A stretch of DNA of 39,261 bases from an uncultured Veillonellaceae bacterium. GTDB taxonomy: Bacteria > Bacillota > Negativicutes > Veillonellales > Negativicoccaceae. The position numbers were made by a program, and so were the translations under genes. Positions 7,806-15,006 of the stretch are shown one piece after another; the first letter of the stretch is position 1; every line of letters starts with the position of its first letter. The notes under the pieces are model-generated. The model had not been told where the DNA came from. It did not search any database and saw only the letters and a list, made by a program, of their open reading frames with translations. Where the stretch lies: NCBI GenBank assembly GCA_945876385.1, contig CAMCNU010000011.1:1-39261 (forward strand). Reading direction: 5' to 3'.

Positions 7806-9088
7806 TTGACTTCACCGTCTTTCATCACAAGGCGACCGTCCACCCAGGTCGCGACTGCCCGACCGACCAACCGCTTGCCCGCAAACGGCGTGTACCGCGA
7901 CTGCGTATACAGCTGCTGCGGATCGACCGTCCATGCCGCCTCGGTATCGATGACCGTCAAGTCGGCGGGTGCGCCGACCGCCCACACCCCGCCGCCGATA
8001 CCGAGAATGCGTCCCGGCGCGGCCGACATCGCGTCCATCGCCCGTGCCAGCGAGACATGCCCCGGCGCTACCGCATAGGTCAATACCGCCGCCAGCGACG
8101 TTTCCAAACCGCTCATGCCGTTCGGTGCGCAACAAAACGGGACATCTTTTTCTTCGTCCGCATGCGGCGAATGATCCGTCACGATCGCGTCGATCGTCCC
8201 GTCCGCCAAGCCTGCCAGAAGCGCGAGCCGGTCGCTTTCTTCCCGCAACGGCGGCGCGACCTTGAACGCGGTATCATATTGCCGCAATTCTTCATCCGTC
8301 AGTGCCAAATGATGTGCCGTGACCTCCGTCGTCACCCGCACGCCGCGTGCCTTTGCCGCCCGCACCAATTCGACTGCCCGCGCCGAACTCAAATGCGCAA
8401 TATGGACATGCGCGCCCGTGAGTTCGGCCAGCATCAAATCCCGCGCGACCGCGACATCCTCCGCCACCCGCGGCCGCCCGATAAGACCGAGCTCGACCGA
8501 GCAGCGGCCTTCGTGCATCGCACCCTGCCCGGCCATCGTCATATCTTCCGCATGGTCGATGATCGGCTTGCCGAACGTCGTCGCGTATTCCATCGCCCGC
8601 CGCATAAACTCGGCGCTTTCCACATAATGCCCGTCATCGGAAAACGCGACCGCGCCGCCCTGCGCCATGTCCCCCATATCCGACAGCACTTTCCCTTCCA
8701 AGCCCTGCGAAATCGCACCGATGACCTCGACCTTGACCCGACCGACCTCGCGCGCCCGTTCCTTGACCGCATTGAGCACCGCCAATGAATCGATGACCGG
8801 CGAGGTATTGGCCATCGTGACAACCCGTGTCAACCCGCCGGCCGCCGCCGCCTGCGTCCCCGACGCAATCGACTCCTTGGCCTCCTGCCCCGGCTCGCGC
8901 AGATGCACATGCATATCCGTCAGTCCCGGTACGACCAGCCGTCCGTGCAAGTCTTCCACCGTCATCTCCGCCGTCGGCGTAATCCCCGGCGCAATCGCTT
9001 CCAGCACGCCGTCCGCAATCAGTATATCCGTCTCCGTCAGCGCGCCCGTATCGTCCAGACGCTGCGCGTGTTTAAGCAAGTGCTTCAA
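7802..9088 (-). CDS. pyrC: dihydroorotase (class I)
   Basis: A 428-aa zinc amidohydrolase that cyclises carbamoyl-aspartate to dihydroorotate. Metal-binding DMHVHLREPG lies at residues 58-67 (His60, His62, Arg64), with later motifs IIDHAED, HIAHLSSA and the catalytic TDHSPHA. Length and motifs fit the long class I enzymes of Firmicutes. The start appears to be TTG at 9086-9088 behind GAGGGGAAGG; it overlaps the pyrB 3' end by 17 nt, and no ATG is available nearby. The downstream end overlaps carA by 4 nt. Confidence 0.95.
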   Translation of the reverse strand: MKHLLKHAQRLDDTGALTETDILIADGVLEAIAPGITPTAEMTVEDLHGRLVVPGLTDMHVHLREPGQEAKESIASGTQAAAAGGLTRVVTMANTSPVIDSLAVLNAVKERAREVGRVKVEVIGAISQGLEGKVLSDMGDMAQGGAVAFSDDGHYVESAEFMRRAMEYATTFGKPIIDHAEDMTMAGQGAMHEGRCSVELGLIGRPRVAEDVAVARDLMLAELTGAHVHIAHLSSARAVELVRAAKARGVRVTTEVTAHHLALTDEELRQYDTAFKVAPPLREESDRLALLAGLADGTIDAIVTDHSPHADEEKDVPFCCAPNGMSGLETSLAAVLTYAVAPGHVSLARAMDAMSAAPGRILGIGGGVWAVGAPADLTVIDTEAAWTVDPQQLYTQSRYTPFAGKRLVGRAVATWVDGRLVMKDGEVK

Positions 9089-10031
9089 TGCCTTCCCCTC
9101 CGTTCAACAGTAAATGTAAAATCGCCATCCGTACCGCCAGACCGTTGCGCACCTGCTCCTGCAAAAACGTCTGCGGCGCATAGGCCAATTCGTGCGAGAT
9201 TTCGACGCCGCGCTGAATCGGACCCGGATGCATAATCATCACATCCGGCTTGGCCACCGCCAGCCGCGCGGTATTGATGCCGAACACGCGCGCATATTCC
9301 CGCCGGTTCGGGATGAACCCCGCCGCCGCCCGTTCCGTCTGCAAGCGCAAAATCTGCACCGCATCGACGTCGCGCAAGCCCTCTTCAATCGAGTCGTAGA
9401 GCGTGACCCCCTCGCGGGCAAACTCGCGCGGCACCAGTGTCCGCGGGCCGATGAGGCGTATCTTGGCTCCCATCTTCAAAAAGCCTTGGATATCACTGCG
9501 CGCCACCCGTGAATGCCGCACATCGCCGACAATGGCATACGTCAGCCCCGCAATCGTCCCTTTGCGCTCCCGCACCGTAAACAAATCGAGCAGTCCCTGC
9601 GACGGGTGCGCATGCAGACCGTCTCCCGCATTGATAATAACGGGGACCGTTCCCGTCGTCCGGCCGAGGGTTTCGGCATAGGCCGCCGCCCCCGATGCAC
9701 TGTGCCGCAAAATCAACGCATCCGGTGCGAGCGCCGCCAGCGTCATCAAGGTATCGCGCCAACTTTCGCCCTTTGTCATCGAACTCGTGCTTTGGCTGAT
9801 ATTAATCACATCCGCGCCCAAGTATTTCCCTGCCAGCTCAAACGAGCTCCGCGTCCGTGTCGACGCCTCGGCAAATACATTGACTACGGACTTGCCGCGC
9901 AACAAATCCATCTTTTTGTAGCCCCGCGCAATAAACGCCTTCATCACTTGCGCATGCGCCAGCACCGTCTCGATATCGGCGGGCGCAAGCGACGCCAAAT
10001 CCACCAACGAGCGTCCTCGCCAACTGCTCAT
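9072..10031 (-). CDS. pyrB: aspartate carbamoyltransferase, catalytic chain
   Basis: A 319-aa enzyme that joins carbamoyl phosphate and aspartate, the first committed step of pyrimidine synthesis. The carbamoyl-phosphate-binding STRT motif is at residues 57-60, the mobile loop SMTKGES at about 84-90, and the late HPGPIQRGVEI contains the Pro loop found in ATCases. The ATG at 10031 follows AAGGAGG; an upstream in-frame Met would fall in the attenuator. No regulatory pyrI gene follows, as expected for Firmicutes where control is by PyrR. It is the first gene of the operon. Confidence 0.96.
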   Translation of the reverse strand: MSSWRGRSLVDLASLAPADIETVLAHAQVMKAFIARGYKKMDLLRGKSVVNVFAEASTRTRSSFELAGKYLGADVINISQSTSSMTKGESWRDTLMTLAALAPDALILRHSASGAAAYAETLGRTTGTVPVIINAGDGLHAHPSQGLLDLFTVRERKGTIAGLTYAIVGDVRHSRVARSDIQGFLKMGAKIRLIGPRTLVPREFAREGVTLYDSIEEGLRDVDAVQILRLQTERAAAGFIPNRREYARVFGINTARLAVAKPDVMIMHPGPIQRGVEISHELAYAPQTFLQEQVRNGLAVRMAILHLLLNGGEGIEALA

Positions 10032-10050
10032 ACCTGCTCCTCCTTCACAC

Positions 10051-10081
10051 AAAAAACCTCTTTATCCCGCGATAAAGAGGT
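10051..10081 (-). terminator. attenuator terminator in the pyr leader
   Basis: On the minus strand ACCTCTTTATC pairs with GATAAAGAGGT around a 4-nt loop and is followed by TTTTT, ending 20 nt before the pyrB ATG. With the PyrR site just upstream, this is the terminator half of the pyr attenuation switch. Confidence 0.88.
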
Positions 10082-10113
10082 AGCCAAAACACACCTGACC
10101 GACCATCCTTTCT

Positions 10114-10127
10114 AGCCTCACGGGACT
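10114..10127 (-). promoter_or_regulatory. PyrR-binding site in the pyr leader RNA
   Basis: The minus strand reads AGTCCCGTGAGGCT, a full match to the known PyrR RNA-binding consensus ARUCCNGNGAGGYU, flanked by CTAG/CTAG that would close the stem. In Bacillus, PyrR with UMP binds this loop and favours the downstream terminator. pyrR itself is not in the window. Confidence 0.88.
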
Positions 10128-10172
10128 AGGTTAAAAGATGACGACGATTGTGACCGTCATTTCATTTCCTTT

Positions 10173-10201
10173 ATTGTACGTGGTTGCCTGCCAAATGTCA
10201 A
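10173..10201 (-). promoter_or_regulatory. promoter of the pyr operon
   Basis: Minus strand TTGACA (10196-10201), 17-nt spacer, TACAAT (10173-10178). Transcription should start near 10166, giving a leader of about 135 nt that contains the PyrR site and the terminator. Confidence 0.88.
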
Positions 10202-10529
10202 TCCGTTTTTTACTCCGTGTCGCCGTCCTGTCGCGGCGTCAAGATATCGCCGCCACGGCAGAGATATACGCGACACCGCACGGCTCCGCTCACAGCGGCT
10301 CGCTGACGCGGGCACGGCACACGCACATGTCACGCACGCCTGTACCTTTCGCGCCTCACCGCCCCGGTACAAACCGCGGCGACGATGACGCCCCGCGCAG
10401 CGACGCGTCAACGTAACGCATTGCGATACGGCAATATAGTATAATAGTACTAATTCGTTATCGAACGGACAATCACGCCGCGACCGAATCGCGACGGCGT
10501 AACGGAGAGAAATCAGGAAGGAGATTGTG
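10202..10529. other. intergenic region between divergent pyrB and ornithine decarboxylase
   Basis: About 330 nt between the pyr promoter and the decarboxylase start. The left two thirds are GC-rich with no supportable gene on either strand. A TATAAT on the plus strand at 10440-10445 is a likely -10 box for the decarboxylase, but no -35 at a proper distance is evident (TTGCGA at 10421 is only 13 nt away). Confidence 0.5.
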
Positions 10530-12629
10530 ATGATAGTATTACCACTGGCGGTGAGCGTTTCCCTGCCACACGACCGTTTGGCCGCGGTCGCCACGCTCTG
10601 CGACCCGCGGACGGCTGACCCCGCACGGGTCAGTGCCGTTATTCTCGATGCTGCCGATGAGGACTTGGCGGCACGCTTTGCCGATGTGCCCGCTCTGCCG
10701 CGCTTTGCCGCCTTTACGGCGCCGGGCTATGCACCGCTGTGCGACGCCGAAGACGTACTGCGCGCGGCTGCCGCGTATGAAAGCAGCCTCTTGCCGCCCT
10801 TTGTGCGGACATTGTTTGCCTATACGCGCGGCGATCAGACCTCGCTGGCGACGCCGGGGCATCATGCGGGCGAATTCTACCGACGCACGACCGGCGGGGA
10901 ATTGTTTTACCGTTTCTTCGGCGCGAATCTGTTTCGGGCCGATTTGTCCTCTTCGGACAGCCGACTGGGCGACATGCTGACGCATGAGGGCGTCGCCGAC
11001 GAAGCGGAAGCCCATGCCGCCGCCGTCTTTCATGCGGATCGGACGTACTTCGTACTCAACGGCACCTCCGCCTCCAACAAAGTCTGCACCGGCGCGTTGC
11101 TCACACCGGGCGACATCGTCCTCTTTGACCGCAACAACCACAAATCCGCCTATCACGGCGCGATGATTCTCGCCGGCGCCACCCCCGTCTACCTCGAAGG
11201 TGAACGCAACGCCTACGGCCTTATCGGCGGCGTCCCCGCCGCGGCCTGGGACGAGGACGCCTTACGCGCGCGTGTCGCCGCCATCGACCCCGAGCGCGCC
11301 CGTGCGCCGCGCCCCTTTCGCCTGGCGGCGCTCCAGCTCTCGACCTATGACGGCATCTTTTACAGTGCGGCCGACATCTTGCGCCGCATCGGCCACCTGT
11401 GTGACTACATTTTATTTGACAGCGCCTGGGTCGGCTACGAACAATTCCTGCCCTTGCTCGCGGAGATGAGCCCGCTGACACTGCCGCTCGATGAACATGC
11501 GCCGGGGATTTTGGTCACCCAATCCGTCCACAAACAACTGGCCGGACTGGCGCAGACTTCGCAAATTCACAAAAAAGACGACCACCTGCGCGGCCAGGCC
11601 CGCTACGTCACGCACGAACAATTTAACAATGCCTTTTTACTGCACGCCTCGACCTCGCCGAACTACCCGCTCTTCGCCTCGCTCGACATGAATGCCGCCA
11701 TGCACGATGCCCCCCACGGCCACACGCTGTGGCAAGAAACCGCGCGGCTCACGACGGAAACGAAAAAAGACATGCTGCGCCGGCTGCGCTACATCCGTCC
11801 GCTCGTGCCGCCGACCGTCGACGGTACTCCTTGGCAGGACATTCCCACCGATACGCTGCTGTCCGATACGCACTACTTTGCCCTCACCCCCGACGCCGAC
11901 TGGCACGGACTGGCCGGCATCGCCGCGGGGCAATATTGCCTGGACCCCTGCAAAGTGCTGGCCGTCACCCCCGGCATTCAAGCCGACGCCGGCCGCTACG
12001 ATCCGTCGGGCATCCCCGCGATGATTCTCTCCCGATTCTTCCAGACCCGGCATTTTACCCCCGAAAAAGCCGACCTGAACACACTCCTCTTTCTCGTCAC
12101 GCCGGCGGAAACCGCCGCCAAAATGACCCGCATGGTCGACCTCTTCGCCTCCTTCGAAACCGCCTACGATGCGGATACGCCGCTCACCGAGATATTTCCC
12201 GACCTCGTCCGGCGAGAGCCCCGTTACCGCGACTACGGCCTGCACCGCCTGTGCACCGAACTGCATGCCGTCTACCGCACGCATCGCATCCATCGCCTGC
12301 AACGTCTGCTCTTTGCCCGCGAGCACTTCCCCGCCGTCGCGATGTCCATGCGCGATGCCAATGACGCCCTGACCCGCGGCCAAGGCGAGCTCATCCCTCT
12401 TGACCACGTCCGCGGACGCATCTCACTCGAAAGCGTCCTCCCCTACCCGCCGGGTATTCTCGTCCTCGCCCCCGGCGAACGCTGGAACGACAACGTCCTC
12501 GCCTACTTCGCCGCCCTCGAAGACGCGATGAACGCCCTCCCCGGATTCGAACCGGAACTCCAAGGCATCCACCGCCGCCAAGACCGCAACGGTCGGACGC
12601 AACTCATGGCCTGCGTCCTGCGTGAATAG
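10530..12629 (+). CDS. ornithine decarboxylase (PLP, fold-type I, SpeC/SpeF-like)
   Basis: A 699-aa decarboxylase of the bacterial Orn/Lys/Arg family; its closest remembered pattern is ornithine decarboxylase, which makes putrescine. Motifs in order: TPGHHAGEFY (about 108-117), FFGANLFRADLSSSDSRLGD (about 129-148), FVLNGTSASNKV, FDRNNHKSAYHG, ILFDSAWVGYEQF and the PLP-lysine loop TQSVHKQLAG, with Lys335. The C-terminal domain is present. The N-terminal wing domain looks short and diverged, so total length is slightly under E. coli SpeC/SpeF (711-732). The ATG at 10530 follows AAGGAG by 6 nt. Substrate choice between ornithine, lysine and arginine is inferred from resemblance. In Negativicutes polyamines are also attached to peptidoglycan, a plausible use. 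Confidence 0.88.
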   Translation: MIVLPLAVSVSLPHDRLAAVATLCDPRTADPARVSAVILDAADEDLAARFADVPALPRFAAFTAPGYAPLCDAEDVLRAAAAYESSLLPPFVRTLFAYTRGDQTSLATPGHHAGEFYRRTTGGELFYRFFGANLFRADLSSSDSRLGDMLTHEGVADEAEAHAAAVFHADRTYFVLNGTSASNKVCTGALLTPGDIVLFDRNNHKSAYHGAMILAGATPVYLEGERNAYGLIGGVPAAAWDEDALRARVAAIDPERARAPRPFRLAALQLSTYDGIFYSAADILRRIGHLCDYILFDSAWVGYEQFLPLLAEMSPLTLPLDEHAPGILVTQSVHKQLAGLAQTSQIHKKDDHLRGQARYVTHEQFNNAFLLHASTSPNYPLFASLDMNAAMHDAPHGHTLWQETARLTTETKKDMLRRLRYIRPLVPPTVDGTPWQDIPTDTLLSDTHYFALTPDADWHGLAGIAAGQYCLDPCKVLAVTPGIQADAGRYDPSGIPAMILSRFFQTRHFTPEKADLNTLLFLVTPAETAAKMTRMVDLFASFETAYDADTPLTEIFPDLVRREPRYRDYGLHRLCTELHAVYRTHRIHRLQRLLFAREHFPAVAMSMRDANDALTRGQGELIPLDHVRGRISLESVLPYPPGILVLAPGERWNDNVLAYFAALEDAMNALPGFEPELQGIHRRQDRNGRTQLMACVLRE

Positions 12630-12658
12630 TTGACAACACCGCGGCGGTATGCTATGAT
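12630..12658 (+). promoter_or_regulatory. promoter of rpsD
   Basis: TTGACA (12630-12635) starts directly after the decarboxylase stop, then a 17-nt spacer and TATGAT (12653-12658). The leader holds a short inverted repeat, AGCTGT/ACAGCT (12664-12680), too small to call a riboswitch. Confidence 0.85.
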
Positions 12659-12706
12659 TGAACAGCTGTAAATGACAGCTATCTATTTTTATACGAGGTG
12701 ATGTAC

Positions 12707-13300
12707 ATGGCAACAAACAAGAACGCTCGTTTTAAGACCAGCCGCCGGTTCGGCCTGAATATCTACGGCCATCCGAAAGCGTTAAAACGGCAACCCAAAG
12801 AGCAGCGTCAAAAGAAGACATCCGAATACGGATTGCAGCTCTTGGAAAAACAAAAAGTGAAAGCGATTTACAACTTACTGGAACGTCAGTTCTATCGCTA
12901 TTACGATAAAGCGCGGAAAATGGAAGGCATCGTCGGTGAAAACCTGCTCTTCCTGCTGGAAACCCGTTTGGACAACTTGGTCTATCGCATCGGCTTTGCC
13001 CGCTCGATTCGCCAGGCACGGCAGATGGTCAACCACGGCTTGATTCTCGTCGACGGTAAACGCGTCGATATCCCGTCCTACGGCGTCAAACCGGGACAAG
13101 TCATCTCGCTCAAAGAAGCGAACCGCAGCAATGAAATGTACAAGGCCAGCTTCCAGGACATCCGTACCTTCGAACTGCCCTACATTGAAAAGAATCTGGA
13201 CAAATGGGAAGGCACGCTCGTGCGGATGCCGATGCGCGAAGAACTCCCCTTTGCCAACGATATCAACGAAACACTCATCATCGAGTTGTACAGCAAATAA
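12707..13300 (+). CDS. rpsD: 30S ribosomal protein S4
   Basis: A 197-aa primary 16S rRNA-binding protein. The N-terminal domain is the short, zinc-free form found in many Firmicutes (no Cys cluster). The S4 RNA-binding domain is visible as [20 protein letters not shown] followed by [20 protein letters not shown]. The ATG at 12707 follows GAGGTG by 6 nt; two earlier in-frame starts sit on or inside the ribosome site. It stands alone with its own promoter and terminator, not in the alpha operon. It is the last chromosomal gene before the prophage. Confidence 0.97.
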   Translation: MATNKNARFKTSRRFGLNIYGHPKALKRQPKEQRQKKTSEYGLQLLEKQKVKAIYNLLERQFYRYYDKARKMEGIVGENLLFLLETRLDNLVYRIGFARSIRQARQMVNHGLILVDGKRVDIPSYGVKPGQVISLKEANRSNEMYKASFQDIRTFELPYIEKNLDKWEGTLVRMPMREELPFANDINETLIIELYSK

Positions 13301-13325
13301 ACTTTCTCAAATCAGAATTTATCAA

Positions 13326-13379
13326 AGCGGCGCAAATCAGCAATATACAGACCTCAATTGCTATTTGCGCCGCTTTTTT
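13326..13379 (+). terminator. rpsD intrinsic terminator
   Basis: AGCGGCGCAAAT pairs with ATTTGCGCCGCT; an inner AGCAAT/ATTGCT extends the stem past a one-base bulge, and TTTTTT follows at 13374-13379. It marks the right end of the chromosomal transcription unit. Confidence 0.88.
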
Positions 13380-13512
13380 ATTTTCTCATTTTAACCTGTT
13401 TTAGCAACGATTTTTGACGATTTTTTGACGCCGCCACCTACTAAAAAACGTCTCTAAAGTCCGTCCGGCGGGCACTATTTCAATCCGCTCCTCGTATACT
13501 TTTGCCGTTTCA
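13380..13512. other. junction between rpsD and prophage genes
   Basis: About 130 nt without a gene. It contains a near-tandem GATTTTTGAC/GATTTTTTGAC at about 13409-13429. The prophage boundary must lie in or near this stretch, since everything to the right is phage-like and opposite in strand to rpsD. The attachment core cannot be recognised without the other prophage end. Confidence 0.4.
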
Positions 13513-13914
13513 TCATTTTGCCGCCGCATATACCGTCGCCACAATCGCGACCAGTTGCCAAATACGCTTGCGCCTATTTTCCGCTTTTGTCTCTTGCTCG
13601 GACTTCTTCAATAATTCGTTTGCTGTCTGCAATTGCTTCTCGTGCTGTGCTAATTCGTCTTGCGTTATCTTCAACAAGTCGCTCGCTGTTGTCAATTCGT
13701 TTTTCGACTTTGTTAAGTCGCGTCGCGCTGACTTCAACTCGGAAGATAGCGTCTGATTGTTTTTCTCTAATGCGCTCAACTCTGACTCGATCACTACTAA
13801 GTTGTTCTCTAACCTGCTCAATTCGTCCGTTGTAATTTCCGCCGCCTGTGAGCCACCACAAGAGGCCCACGCCAAGCAGGCCGCAAGCACAAAACGCCAA
13901 AATCTTTTTATCAA
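13513..13914 (-). CDS. spanin-like protein: signal peptide, coiled coil, C-terminal membrane segment
   Basis: A 133-aa protein from a TTG start at 13914 with AGAGGTGAGG just upstream. Residues 1-24 are a signal sequence (FVLAACLAWASC); LAAC is a fair lipobox, and cleavage after SQA by signal peptidase I is also possible. Residues about 25-112 form a Glu/Lys/Leu/Gln heptad-rich coiled coil. The C-terminus ends with basic ENRRKRIW and a short hydrophobic QLVAIVATVYAAA. A secreted start, periplasmic coil and C-terminal membrane anchor is the plan of unimolecular spanins, which fuse outer and inner membranes at lysis. It almost entirely overlaps the ORF at 13574-13924 in another frame, as Rz1 does within Rz. 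No family match is recognised; the role is inferred from topology and position after the amidase. Confidence 0.55.
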   Translation of the reverse strand: MIKRFWRFVLAACLAWASCGGSQAAEITTDELSRLENNLVVIESELSALEKNNQTLSSELKSARRDLTKSKNELTTASDLLKITQDELAQHEKQLQTANELLKKSEQETKAENRRKRIWQLVAIVATVYAAAK

Positions 13915-13924
13915 TCGTCCTCAC
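13574..13924 (-). CDS. spanin-like inner-membrane protein, overlapping frame
   Basis: A 116-aa protein from a GTG at 13924, with AAAAGAGGTGAGG around the start. Residues about 8-27 (ILAFCACGLLGVGLLWWL) form one membrane segment with a short basic N-terminus, followed by a charged helical tail rich in Arg, Glu and Asp. This is the plan of an i-spanin (Rz-like): inner-membrane anchor plus periplasmic coil. The frame is shared for nearly its whole length with the 133-aa ORF, whose start is 10 nt downstream in the +1 frame. One of the two could be a shadow, but both keep protein-like properties, and overlapping i-/o-spanin pairs are well known in phages of diderm hosts. Confidence 0.5.
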   Translation of the reverse strand: MRTIDKKILAFCACGLLGVGLLWWLTGGGNYNGRIEQVREQLSSDRVRVERIREKQSDAIFRVEVSATRLNKVEKRIDNSERLVEDNARRISTAREAIADSKRIIEEVRARDKSGK

Positions 13925-13930
13925 CTCTTT

Positions 13931-13961
13931 TATGGTATGTGCAATTTATTCACATACCATA
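13931..13961. repeat. 11-bp perfect inverted repeat upstream of the spanin locus
   Basis: TATGGTATGTG (13931-13941) and its complement (13951-13961) flank a 9-nt AT-rich loop, directly upstream of the spanin ribosome site on the minus strand. No U-tract follows on that strand, so an operator or RNA stability element is as likely as a terminator. Confidence 0.6.
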
Positions 13962-14214
13962 TATAGAAAACAAGTTAAAATTGCCATATGTCAGATTTCA
14001 CCGATTTTATGAAATAAGGGACATCGTTATTTCATGTTTTAGCGATTTTATGAAATAACGATGTCCTAAATCAAAAGCAGATATTTCCATTTTGGAAACA
14101 TCTGCCGTCACTACCTATGAAAAAACCGCTATTTTTTCCTAGCAAGACACGCCAACTATGAAAAAACAGCCTGTTTTTCCTACCGCAATCAAAGTAAGCG
14201 TGTGTTTCGCCAAT
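13962..14214. repeat. AT-rich non-coding hairpin and repeat cluster
   Basis: No gene is supportable. The region holds: a 17-bp perfect stem (14019-14035 with 14050-14066, 14-nt loop); a direct repeat CGATTTTATGAAATAA at 14002-14017 and 14043-14058 that shares bases with this stem; an imperfect hairpin at 14077-14105 (GCAGAT..ATCTGC); and two copies of a CTATGAAAAAAC..TTTTTCCTA element (about 14115-14143 and 14156-14184), each able to fold. It lies between the hicB terminator and the spanin genes. Confidence 0.65.
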
Positions 14215-14242
14215 ATAAAAGGACGATCTTTCGTCCTTTTAT
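14215..14242. terminator. bidirectional intrinsic terminator after hicB
   Basis: ATAAAAGGACGA pairs with TCGTCCTTTTAT around a 4-nt loop; A- and T-tracts are present on both sides. It ends the hicAB transcript 21 nt past the hicB stop. Confidence 0.75.
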
Positions 14243-14262
14243 AAAATCAATTTATATTTTAG

Positions 14263-14637
14263 TCACATTATTTGCCGAATTAACGCATCCCGTAACGCAG
14301 CCGAAAAGTTTATTTTTTGTCGTTGAGCCACCTCATCAAGCCATGCGGGAATTGTTAAAGTTTTATTGCGCAAGTCTTGCGTGTCATTCATATCTGCAAC
14401 GACATATGTTACAACTTCGTTTTCATCACATATAACATCTTCCAGTTTTGACGGCTCCGGAAGACTTTCTCCATCCACCAATGCAGAAATAAGAAACAAT
14501 CCTGACGCTTCTGCGGCGTTTTCCATCGCCTCATCAAGAGAGTCTCCGCAAGTATAACACCCACCTAAATCAGGAAAGGAAACTGCATATTTACCGGAGT
14601 CTTCCTTTGTAAAAATTGCCGGATATGTTTTGTTCAT
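14263..14637 (-). CDS. hicB: HicB-family antitoxin
   Basis: A 124-aa antitoxin that binds and neutralises the HicA RNase and represses the operon. Residues 1-60 form the partial RNase H-like HicB fold: YPAIFTKEDSGKYAVSFPDL, then GCYTCGDSLDEAMENAAEA. The C-terminus is a DNA-binding ribbon-helix-helix segment (NKTLTIPAWLDEVAQ..FSAALRDAL). The ATG follows GGGGGTG by 6 nt. It is the second gene of a toxin-first operon with its own promoter, palindromic operator and terminator. Confidence 0.93.
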   Translation of the reverse strand: MNKTYPAIFTKEDSGKYAVSFPDLGGCYTCGDSLDEAMENAAEASGLFLISALVDGESLPEPSKLEDVICDENEVVTYVVADMNDTQDLRNKTLTIPAWLDEVAQRQKINFSAALRDALIRQIM

Positions 14638-14663
14638 AGTTTACACCCCCAGACCGTGAATTA

Positions 14664-14692
14664 CATGCGGGGTTTCATTTCAACCCCGCATG
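14664..14692 (-). promoter_or_regulatory. hairpin across the hicA stop codon
   Basis: An 11-bp perfect stem (CATGCGGGGTT with AACCCCGCATG) whose 7-nt loop contains the hicA TGA. It lies in the hicA-hicB gap, upstream of the hicB ribosome site. No U-tract follows, so it is not a clear terminator; it could stabilise the upstream mRNA or tie hicB translation to hicA. Confidence 0.6.
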
Positions 14693-14851
14693 CTTCATAA
14701 TCGCCCTTTCTGTGCCTTTTGCTAATTCAGTTGTGTGATACGGCACAATAATTGTCTTTCCGTCTTTTTTCAGCTTTCGGTGACTTCCTTTACTTGTTGT
14801 TTCTATCCATCCCGCTTTAATTAACTTACGGTAGATTTCTTTGCCCGTCAT
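14675..14851 (-). CDS. hicA: HicA-family mRNA interferase toxin
   Basis: A 58-aa toxin of the normal HicA size; it has the double-stranded RNA-binding-like fold and cleaves mRNA. Visible signatures are MTGKEIYRKLIKAGW, the catalytic-His motif KGSHRKLKKDGK (His24), and IIVPYHTTELAKGT followed by IMKHAGL. The ATG at 14851 follows GGAGGGAGGGGG. It is read in a consensus promoter-driven operon with hicB 37 nt downstream. Being inside the prophage late region with its own signals, it behaves as a moron (an accessory cargo gene). Confidence 0.93.
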   Translation of the reverse strand: MTGKEIYRKLIKAGWIETTSKGSHRKLKKDGKTIIVPYHTTELAKGTERAIMKHAGLK

Positions 14852-14875
14852 CCCCCTCCCTCCTTTTATGTGTTT

Positions 14876-14904
14876 ATTATAACACGTGTTATAACATGTG
14901 TCAA
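14876..14904 (-). promoter_or_regulatory. hicA: consensus promoter of hicAB with palindromic operator
   Basis: Minus strand TTGACA (14899-14904), 17-nt spacer, TATAAT (14876-14881): a perfect consensus promoter. An 18-bp perfect palindrome, TTATAACACGTGTTATAA (14877-14894), covers the -10 box and most of the spacer, the expected site for autorepression by HicB or HicAB. Confidence 0.88.
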
Positions 14905-15006
14905 GGTCTTGGCATAAACTTTCTTATTTATTATTTCTTATTTCAAATCTTTGGGTTTATCGCCTTAAAAACGTCAACAAAATCCGCGCATTTTACAGGC
15001 TTTTAT

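Noticed and set aside
7766-8788. Plus-strand 340-aa open frame over pyrC
   Set aside because: Antisense shadow of a gene with complete dihydroorotase motifs.
10157-10594. Minus-strand 145-aa open frame between pyrB and the decarboxylase
   Set aside because: It runs through the pyr promoter and into the decarboxylase start region, has no ribosome site, and shows no domain.
11637-12407. Minus-strand 256-aa open frame within the decarboxylase gene
   Set aside because: Low-complexity Gly/Arg/Val composition typical of an antisense shadow; no ribosome site and no domain.
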